Position numbers and translations under genes: made by a program. Below, piece after piece: positions 1-5,647 of a stretch of 7,479 nucleotides of DNA. How positions within the stretch are numbered: the stretch's first letter is position 1; each line of letters begins with the position of its first letter. The stretch comes from Candidatus Vogelbacteria bacterium (GTDB lineage Bacteria > Patescibacteriota > Minisyncoccia > Phycocordibacterales > XYD1-FULL-46-19). Below the pieces are notes generated by a model. It saw only the letters and a program-made list of their open reading frames with translations. It did not search any database and was not told where the DNA came from. The stretch covers positions 1 to 7,479 of the forward strand of contig CAIKBK010000014.1 in assembly GCA_903825615.1 (NCBI GenBank), in the 5' to 3' direction.

Positions 1-123
1 AACTAGCCAGCTCTTACCCACCCTTTTAGCCGAGACCTTTTGAGCACGAACAAGTTGCCCAATATAGTCTTGGTTATAACCAGTATGCTTGGATGCTTCC
101 TTTAATGTAAGAAAATCTGGCAT
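1..123 (-). CDS. Helix-turn-helix DNA-binding protein, N-terminal fragment (partial at window edge)
   Basis: The reading frame opens at an ATG (complement of CAT at 121-123) and stays open to the left edge, giving 41 residues. It begins MPDFLTLKEASKHTGYNQDY and continues into IGQLVRAQK and KRVGKSWLV. This matches the winged HTH pattern common in Patescibacteria: helix 1 at about residues 6-14 (TLKEASKHT), recognition helix at about 17-28, then a short wing. The role is probably sequence-specific DNA binding, but the effector part of the protein lies outside the window. No Shine-Dalgarno sequence precedes the ATG. A promoter and palindromic sites lie just upstream at 162-202, which would suit autoregulation. 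It could be a MerR/excisionase-like regulator or the DNA-binding head of a larger protein; the fragment cannot tell these apart. The HTH call is fairly safe, the function is not. Confidence 0.75.
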   Translation of the reverse strand, partial: MPDFLTLKEASKHTGYNQDYIGQLVRAQKVSAKRVGKSWLV

Positions 124-161
124 TAAACTATGATGTTTTAAAAAATCTTTGTTTTACAATA

Positions 162-189
162 TATCTAGGATATCCGAGATACAATCTCG
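162..189. promoter_or_regulatory. Operator-like overlapping palindromes upstream of the HTH gene
   Basis: Positions 162-181 form a 20-bp palindrome with one mismatched pair (TATCTAGGAT / ATCCGAGATA). Positions 175-189 form a second, perfect dyad, CGAGAT-ACA-ATCTCG. Together they give three alternating half-sites of the form [TA]ATCT[CA]G at 162-168, 175-181 (inverted) and 183-189. They lie between the predicted -10 box (197-202) and the HTH start codon, about where transcription should begin. The symmetry is seen in the sequence; that it is an operator, perhaps for the HTH protein itself, is inferred. It could also fold as an RNA hairpin in the leader. Confidence 0.45.
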
Positions 190-196
190 CCATTAA

Positions 197-225
197 ATTA
201 TACCAAAAAGGCCAGCTCTCGGTAA
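197..225 (-). promoter_or_regulatory. Extended -10 promoter for the HTH gene
   Basis: On the minus strand TATAAT lies at 202-197, preceded by TGG, giving an extended -10 (TGnTATAAT). With a 17-bp spacer the -35 position (225-220) reads TTACCG, only a weak match, as is usual for extended -10 promoters. Transcription should begin near 190, leaving a leader of roughly 65 nt before the ATG at 123. The -35 zone falls inside the loop of the upstream terminator hairpin. Confidence 0.5.
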
Positions 226-232
226 TAGCTGG
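205..232 (-). terminator. Rho-independent terminator-like hairpin after the Fn3/WxL-like gene pair
   Basis: Read on the minus strand, CCAGCT (232-227) pairs perfectly with AGCTGG (217-212) around a 9-nt loop, and is followed within 2 nt by five T residues (209-205). It begins 20 nt after the TAG stop of the 253-1017 gene, the right place to end that transcript. The stem is only 6 bp, so termination may be partial, with some read-through into the HTH gene. Confidence 0.55.
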
Positions 233-252
233 GACTTAAAAAGTGTGAATAA

Positions 253-1017
253 CTAAAGCGCGATGGCGGTGACGGTTGTCGTGGCAAAATAAGTACCCTC
301 AGTTTGTGCTCGATTAGCCCCAATCCCCGCCGAGAAAACAAGGGTGGTTGTTGCCCCCGACGGCGAAGTTTCCGCCCCGCGCGAAGAGATAATTCTAGTT
401 GAAGTAGAAAAACCGTCCCAGCAACGATTAAGGGAATCGGAACCGCTTGCTACTCCGCAAGTACTGGCCCCATCGTCCAGATAACGATCAACAATATCTG
501 CCCCTTCGGGGGTAAAGGCAAAAACTGATTGGCTAATTGATAAAACAAAATTATAATCCGGAACAGCTCCAGCCGAAGCATAGTCGGCAAAAGAATCACT
601 AACCGAACTCAAGGCCGGCGAACTTGCCGATTGAACCATTAGCAAATAGCCAGCTGAATTATCAGTCGTGACGGTGATTATTGTCTGACCAGTCGAAGTA
701 CCGCCAGTTAAGCCCCCCAGGTCAGGTAATAAATTTACACTCTGACTCGAGACACTAAGGGCTAAACTTGATTCCTCCATTTGACGATAACCGGCACTAA
801 GAGAAAAATTGGTACTGGAGGAATCACCGGTGGCAGTTTCGCCCAAAGTATCCATAATTTGGTTATCGCCAGAAAAAGAATAATCAATACCCCCAGCATT
901 GATACTGTCGCTATCAATCTTGTAAGTCCCTCCGGTCATTGCCCCCCAAACACCACCCGCGGCAATGACCAGAATGAGAGAAAAAATTATTAAGAAATTT
1001 TTTTTGTAATCCTTCAT
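253..1017 (-). CDS. Secreted surface protein with C-terminal WxL-like beta-sandwich domain
   Basis: A 254-residue protein with a classic signal peptide: KDYKK basic start, hydrophobic core at about 8-20, and a likely cut near residues 26-30. Residues 31-80 form a module (YKIDSDSINAGG ... DTLGETATG ... LSAGYRQ) that I recall seeing at the N-terminus of many predicted bacterial surface proteins. Residues 84-254 align by eye with the protein at 6303-6974. Shared landmarks are LP.L.GLTGGT (97-107 here), a T.N..GY....Q segment, a cysteine pair (C187, C199) and a C-terminal strand ending Y.ATTT.TA..L. That terminal strand resembles the last strand of WxL domains, but no W-x-L motif is present, so the family is inferred. 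The ATG overlaps the TGA of the upstream Fn3 gene (ATGA), so translation is probably coupled. There is no Shine-Dalgarno sequence. An A8 run lies in codons 5-7. It probably acts outside the cell; its ligand is unknown. Confidence 0.8.
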   Translation of the reverse strand: MKDYKKNFLIIFSLILVIAAGGVWGAMTGGTYKIDSDSINAGGIDYSFSGDNQIMDTLGETATGDSSSTNFSLSAGYRQMEESSLALSVSSQSVNLLPDLGGLTGGTSTGQTIITVTTDNSAGYLLMVQSASSPALSSVSDSFADYASAGAVPDYNFVLSISQSVFAFTPEGADIVDRYLDDGASTCGVASGSDSLNRCWDGFSTSTRIISSRGAETSPSGATTTLVFSAGIGANRAQTEGTYFATTTVTAIAL

Positions 1018-2393
1018 CGTAAAATTGGATTAAGCCAATTAAGAAACCGTTGGCTGAAACCGTTCCCTTTCTCTTGATCAATTACGGTAATTTCCCCGCA
1101 ACCAACTCTCCTTAGATTGGCGCCATAAATATCATAACTCTCTAACTCATAACGATAAATGCCTGGAGTGGATAAGTTTAATTCTGAAGTAGAAAAATTG
1201 CTTTTGTTATCTTCGGTTAATTTATATGTCGCCAGAATTTTATTATCCCTAAATAGCCGAGCTAAATATAAACCGTTATTCCTGGGACTAACTAAACTTG
1301 GAGCGGTAAGAAAGAAGCCAGTCCGCGAGAAAATTGTTTTTTGCTCGCAACGACGCCAGGCAATCGCCGCCGTGGTGGTAGAAATAAAGGAATTAGACTT
1401 TTCTGCTTCTCCCCTTCTCACGACAAGATAAGATCCCGGCGAACACAATTTTTCTTTGTTGCAAGCAAAAACGCCATAATAATAATTAATATTCAATTCC
1501 AAAATTCTATCAAGATAATTGTCATCTTGCCCTTGCCACCGAGGCGATCCGCCAAAACGGCTCTCGGGATAAAACTTGGTTGATCGAACAACATAAATAT
1601 TTTCAAAATCATTAGCTGACGAATTTTCCCAACTAAGCCGAGCATCTGATCCCTCGATTTGAGCTGTTAAGCCGACAATATCATGGGGTCTTTGGTGACG
1701 GTTAAAAATCTTTCGGCTAATCAAAAACTGACTTAAGACTGGTAGTGACCCGTGCGGAGATAGTTTAAGGGTTAGATAATAATCCGAGCCAACTACTAAA
1801 TTATCGATTAGATAAGAATGTCGATTGAGATAAGCAATACCATTAATTATCCCCGAAGAGTTATCCAAATCCGGACCATAACTAATACTCGCCAAGGTAG
1901 GAGAATTTGTCTCAAAATTAACCAACAGAGATACTCTCTCGCCATCAAATATAGGCAAAACTTTAAAATTACTAACCCCAACAATGCCCCCAACACTTTT
2001 AGACTTAGGATTGTCAAGCTCAGGAGACTTCGGTAAGGCCAAGGTTTTAACAGAAATAGTTGGGGTTGGGGCCGATTCACGACCAGAAGAATCGTAGGCC
2101 GTTAAATAATAATGATAGGTGGTATCTGGTGACAAGTTCTGATCTAGATAAGAGAGTTCGCTCGTTCTGTTTAAACGGGAGTTATTGAGATAAACATAGT
2201 AGCCAGCAATTTCTGCTTCCGACCTTGAAGGTAACCAGCTCAATTCAGCATAATTACTAGATAAAACTTTTACCGAGAAGTTGGTTGGGGGTAAAAGAGA
2301 AATAGTCTGAGAAACAGCCCCAAAAGTTTGACCAGCGATAGCAATAAAAGCCATGCCCCAAACAAACATAGAAATAATTATTAGTCTCCCCAC
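1014..2393 (-). CDS. Secreted multi-domain fibronectin type III protein
   Basis: A 459-residue protein from a GTG start. An ATG at codon 9 (2369) is the alternative, and both leave a usable signal peptide that would be cut near residues 25-26 (TFGA-VS). Domain 1 (about 34-118) is a clear fibronectin type III fold: PPTNFSV..., ..LSWLPS, ...YYVYLN, and TTYHYYLTAYDSSGRES. Domain 2 (about 143-228) looks like a diverged Fn3 (VNFETNSPTLASISYGP). Domain 3 (about 233-327) is another Fn3 (LSWENSSANDFENIYVVR) with cysteines C311/C317. Domain 4 (about 350-437) is a beta-sandwich with C349 and C432 at its ends, possibly disulfide-linked. No transmembrane segment or sorting signal is visible at the C-terminus, so it is probably secreted or held by partners. 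It overlaps the downstream WxL-like gene by 4 bp. A likely role is adhesion or surface structure; no catalytic motif is seen. Confidence 0.8.
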   Translation of the reverse strand: MGRLIIISMFVWGMAFIAIAGQTFGAVSQTISLLPPTNFSVKVLSSNYAELSWLPSRSEAEIAGYYVYLNNSRLNRTSELSYLDQNLSPDTTYHYYLTAYDSSGRESAPTPTISVKTLALPKSPELDNPKSKSVGGIVGVSNFKVLPIFDGERVSLLVNFETNSPTLASISYGPDLDNSSGIINGIAYLNRHSYLIDNLVVGSDYYLTLKLSPHGSLPVLSQFLISRKIFNRHQRPHDIVGLTAQIEGSDARLSWENSSANDFENIYVVRSTKFYPESRFGGSPRWQGQDDNYLDRILELNINYYYGVFACNKEKLCSPGSYLVVRRGEAEKSNSFISTTTAAIAWRRCEQKTIFSRTGFFLTAPSLVSPRNNGLYLARLFRDNKILATYKLTEDNKSNFSTSELNLSTPGIYRYELESYDIYGANLRRVGCGEITVIDQEKGNGFSQRFLNWLNPILR

Positions 2394-2399
2394 CTGTTA

Positions 2400-2428
2400 A
2401 TTATAAGTTAAATATTGTTTAGTATCCA
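2400..2428 (-). promoter_or_regulatory. Promoter for the Fn3/WxL-like gene pair
   Basis: On the minus strand a perfect TATAAT lies at 2405-2400 and TGGATA (four of six matches to TTGACA) at 2428-2423, separated by exactly 17 bp. The expected transcription start, about 7 nt past the -10, falls at or next to the GTG start codon at 2393. The mRNA would then be leaderless or nearly so. Confidence 0.55.
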
Positions 2429-2447
2429 GCGATAGTTGTGCTATAAT
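2419..2447 (+). promoter_or_regulatory. Extended -10 promoter for the cohesin-like surface protein gene
   Basis: A perfect TATAAT at 2442-2447 is preceded by TGC, giving an extended -10. The -35 position at 17-bp spacing (2419-2424, TTAGTA) is weak. Transcription would begin near 2454, about 30 nt before the ATG at 2486; that leader has no Shine-Dalgarno sequence. The -35 zone overlaps that of the opposite promoter at 2400-2428. Confidence 0.5.
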
Positions 2448-2485
2448 TAAAACGAATTTAAAAATAATAAAGCTTTCTTCATCTA

Positions 2486-5400
2486 ATGACGAGGTTCAAG
2501 AAAATATCAGGTTTTACCATTCTGGCCCTAGGTTTATTTGTTGTTTCCTCCTTCGCCTTAGGCGCCAGTCCCACCACCAATAATTGGTTCCAATTACTAG
2601 TTAACCCCTACACGGGAGCTGATAATACCGGAGATGGTGGAACTGGTAACCCATCTGATTATAATTACTTTTATGTTGGCCAAACTTTTAGCGCCAATAT
2701 CCAGATTAAATCTAGCACTACCAGCGCCTCTAACATCTGGATTGATTACGACCCAGTCTTATTAACCGCTTCAAACTTATTGACCGGAACCTATTTTTCT
2801 AGCTGGTCAGGGCAAACTATAAACTCTGGCCGAATTAAGTCAACGGGTTTTAATATTTCTGGTTATTCTTCTGGCTTAAGCGGAGCCGCCGGCTTCGGCT
2901 CTGTTGATTTTACCGCTTTAAAACCAACGGAGACTAACTACGGAACAGTGTCCTCGACAACTTTGATCATAAATACTGGTACTATTGGTAGCACAACGGA
3001 CAGCAACATTTCCTATCAGGGTGATGACCTCCTACAAGAAGTAGAAAATTTTAATCTTCATATCTGGGCTGATACCAAAGCCCCCTATGCAATTAACCCC
3101 AGCCCCACAAATGGGGCGACTGGCGTTAGCGTTGATTCAAATTTCACTTTTGATTTACACGACAGCAAAAACGGCACCGGTGATAATACTGGTGTTGGGA
3201 CTGGTGTCAACACGGCAATGACGGCTAATTCAATTTTAGTCTCCGACCAGAGCGCTACCAGCAGTTATTCGTCTTATACCAGCTTCGCTTGTTCGGGAAC
3301 TTGGGGAACAAATCTCTGCACCACTAATATTTCGCCACTCCCGCCATCGGGCATTCCTAGTGATAACCGTCTCTGGGACTATGACACTCTTTACACCATT
3401 CAGGTTAGCGGTTTCCGCGACTACGCCTCAACCAATCAGGACCAATTGGGTGATCCGAACGGACCGAATTATATGGCAACTTCTACCTATAATTTTACGA
3501 CAGAGGCTGACACCAACAAACCAGTCGCCACAAACAAAGTTCCAGCCGAGAGCGCTACTAACATCAATATTAATTCCGACATAAGCTTTGACATTGTCGA
3601 TAAAAAAAGTTCTAACGTGTCTGGAGCCGGTGTAAATGCTAGTAGCTGTCTTATCACCATCTCCTCGCCCAGCTTTGCCTCGACCACTTATCAGCAAGGT
3701 TCGCTTGATCTAATTATAACTCCCACCAATTATGGTTTCCATTTTGTCATCAACCCAGCCACGCCCTTTAATCAGAATGAGACGGTGACAGTAAATATTC
3801 ATGATTGCCAAGATCTAGCTAGCACACCCAATGTGATGGTAACTGACATCTATACTTTTATTACCGCCGATACCAGCTTGCCAACAGTTGATACTACGGT
3901 GCCAGCCAATGACCAATTGATGAGCAAATCGGATCCCCTCACCTTCCACCTCAAGGATTCTGGTGTTGGCATCGATTTAACCAAGACTATTATCTATCTT
4001 AACGGTATTTACTATACCTTAAGTGGCGGAGCGGGTTCAGTCACTAATACCGGAACCAAAATAAATTTCACCAGTAGTCTTAAGTTTGCCGGCGGTAATT
4101 ATGGCGGTGATATAACCAGTTACAGTTGTACCAGCAGTGATAAAGACTGCGCCTTTATCTTAAAGCCCAGTGGAGATTTTACTCCTGGGGAAAGTGTGCC
4201 CGTTATCATTTATTCGCAGGATAACGCTGGTAATTTGATGGAACGAGTGGTTTATGCACCAGTGGTTGAGGGTGGATCATGTTTTATTAGTGGTTCTTCT
4301 TATTGCGGAACAAATACGACTTGGGATGCTGTCTCTGGTAAGTGCGTCGGTTCTGGGGGGGGAACAACTGGTAATTGTGGATCTTCTGGTACGGGTAGAA
4401 CCTCTTCGACTCTTCTAATCATTAACCCTAACAGCATTACTGCCACCCAAGTCAATGGGTCAACTATTCTAATTACTTGGTATTCTAATCTACCAAGCAC
4501 CAGCCGAGTGATTTACGATACCGTTTCGCAGAATAGCCCGAAGGACAGCCCTAGCTATAATTACCACCACACAACAGAAGAAATCAACACCAACTCAACT
4601 TATCATGCCGTCCAGATTACTGGACTCGTAGCTGGCCAAACTTACTACTTCCGACCAATTTCCCGAACCAGCTCTGGAGAAAATTATGGACCAGAGGTAG
4701 TGATGGCTCCCAAATTTACAACAACAATTTCCCCCATCAGGATGCCGGCCACAGAGAAAACTTGCCCTCAAGTAATCTGCCCTAGTTGTCCGGGTAAAAT
4801 CTTGATCGTGGGCACGACTAGTAGTACTAGCAGTATTATCTACCGCACTCTAACAAACAAATACTCACCCCTGTTCTTTTGGTTAGCCTTTATCGCTTTG
4901 GCCGCAATAGTTGGAGCAAGCCTTAGTTTACTCTTTCTTATCGGCCGACCAATTGGTATAACTAAGCGGTTCTTCGCTTTAATTCTCAGTCTAATAACTA
5001 TATCCGCGATCATTCTGATGATTCTCATTATTGGTGATAAAAATCTATTGAAGTGGCCGTTAGCCCAAAATCAGGGCTTTGCCACTATTAGCTTATCTGG
5101 ACGAGTTATTAACCCTCTTAATCTCCAAGGGGTCGCCAATGTTGATCTGGTTAATGGCCACACCGCGCTCCGAACCTCGAGTTCGGGCCAGTATATCTTT
5201 GACCAAGTTCCTGTCGCTTCAGGAATCAGAATGACAGCCCCCGCCTTGAATCGAACTTTAATTATTTTACCGCCAAAGGGCTCGACGGGAACGAATTTTA
5301 ACATCTACTTTAATCAGGATCTGTTTAATACCCTGATTAAAATAATAGATTTAGAAAGTCGTAAGCAATTAGCTGATGTCTACAATTACTTACCAACCAA

Positions 5401-5638
5401 TGTTAAGACAAAAATTTCCTCTACCGATTTCGAGAAAAAAACAACTACAATCTTTAATACTGAAAACACCAGCGATCAGGAGATAAAGATTAAGACTATC
5501 CACCTCTTAGACAAATGGACCGCCGAGAATTATGACCTAAGCTTCTCCAAGATTATCCAGATCGCTGTCAGCGCCAACGGCCAAGACGGTCAATACCAAT
5601 TTATAAACGAGAAAGGAAATTGGGAATTAATAAAATAG
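2486..5638 (+). CDS. Large membrane-anchored surface protein: cohesin-like, Ig-like repeats, Fn3, two TM helices, CarboxypepD_reg-like and C-terminal domain
   Basis: A 1050-residue protein. A signal peptide covers about 1-27 (KK start, ALGLFVVSSFALGA). Residues about 60-195 resemble a cohesin domain: YVGQTFSANIQI, then ..IWIDYDP..L.., then GRI...GFN followed by a Gly-rich GFGSVDFTA strand. Three Ig-like repeats follow, each opening with A-D-T-x-x-P (residues 195, 341, 461). The first two resemble the Big_5/SbsA type (SPTNGATGVSVDSNFTFDL). Residues 594-640 are a Cys/Gly-rich linker (C599, C607, C620, C631) with a G8 DNA run. A fibronectin-like domain spans about 641-747, followed by a C-x4-C-x2-C motif (760-768). 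Two membrane helices (about 794-819 and 828-849) flank a basic loop (RPIGITKR), so both the large N-terminal part and the C-terminus should face outward. Residues 862-940 look like a carboxypeptidase-regulatory beta-sandwich. Residues 941-1050 form an alpha/beta domain, possibly NTF2-like (low certainty). Probable role: surface scaffold or adhesin. The gene is convergent with the dockerin-like gene, 6 bp between stops. Confidence 0.82.
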   Translation: MTRFKKISGFTILALGLFVVSSFALGASPTTNNWFQLLVNPYTGADNTGDGGTGNPSDYNYFYVGQTFSANIQIKSSTTSASNIWIDYDPVLLTASNLLTGTYFSSWSGQTINSGRIKSTGFNISGYSSGLSGAAGFGSVDFTALKPTETNYGTVSSTTLIINTGTIGSTTDSNISYQGDDLLQEVENFNLHIWADTKAPYAINPSPTNGATGVSVDSNFTFDLHDSKNGTGDNTGVGTGVNTAMTANSILVSDQSATSSYSSYTSFACSGTWGTNLCTTNISPLPPSGIPSDNRLWDYDTLYTIQVSGFRDYASTNQDQLGDPNGPNYMATSTYNFTTEADTNKPVATNKVPAESATNININSDISFDIVDKKSSNVSGAGVNASSCLITISSPSFASTTYQQGSLDLIITPTNYGFHFVINPATPFNQNETVTVNIHDCQDLASTPNVMVTDIYTFITADTSLPTVDTTVPANDQLMSKSDPLTFHLKDSGVGIDLTKTIIYLNGIYYTLSGGAGSVTNTGTKINFTSSLKFAGGNYGGDITSYSCTSSDKDCAFILKPSGDFTPGESVPVIIYSQDNAGNLMERVVYAPVVEGGSCFISGSSYCGTNTTWDAVSGKCVGSGGGTTGNCGSSGTGRTSSTLLIINPNSITATQVNGSTILITWYSNLPSTSRVIYDTVSQNSPKDSPSYNYHHTTEEINTNSTYHAVQITGLVAGQTYYFRPISRTSSGENYGPEVVMAPKFTTTISPIRMPATEKTCPQVICPSCPGKILIVGTTSSTSSIIYRTLTNKYSPLFFWLAFIALAAIVGASLSLLFLIGRPIGITKRFFALILSLITISAIILMILIIGDKNLLKWPLAQNQGFATISLSGRVINPLNLQGVANVDLVNGHTALRTSSSGQYIFDQVPVASGIRMTAPALNRTLIILPPKGSTGTNFNIYFNQDLFNTLIKIIDLESRKQLADVYNYLPTNVKTKISSTDFEKKTTTIFNTENTSDQEIKIKTIHLLDKWTAENYDLSFSKIIQIAVSANGQDGQYQFINEKGNWELIK
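4355..4362 (+). repeat. G8 homopolymer within the surface protein linker
   Basis: Eight consecutive G residues encode Gly624-Gly626 in the flexible linker before the fibronectin-like domain. No other G or C run this long was seen in the window. A one-base slip would cut the protein off before its membrane helices. It may be a phase-variation tract or simply an indel hotspot. Confidence 0.7.
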
Positions 5639-5647
5639 CTTTTATTA
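5628..5647. repeat. AT-rich 8-bp inverted repeat between convergent genes
   Basis: TAATAAAA (5628-5635) and TTTTATTA (5640-5647) pair perfectly around a 4-nt loop, TAGC. The TAG stop of the plus-strand gene (5636-5638) sits in the loop and start of the spacer. The complement of the minus-strand TAA (5645-5647) sits in the right arm. It is the only candidate terminator structure between the two genes, but it has no GC pairs in the stem, so any terminator activity would be weak. Confidence 0.5.

Noticed and set aside
1014..1017. Possible recoding of TGA as glycine (Gracilibacteria/SR1 code).
   Set aside because: The TGA at 1014-1016 overlaps the ATG of the next gene, a typical stop/start overlap, and the protein ends sensibly there. 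No other gene here needs an internal TGA.
2885..2901. Small GC-rich hairpin GAGCCG/CGGCTC in the scaffold gene.
   Set aside because: Six-base arms in a Gly/Ala-coding stretch are expected by chance in a window of this size; there is no T-run.
3102..3117. GCCCC/GGGGC hairpin in the scaffold gene.
   Set aside because: It is a five-base stem explained by the Pro-Thr-Asn-Gly-Ala codons of the Ig-like repeat, inside the reading frame and without a terminator tail.
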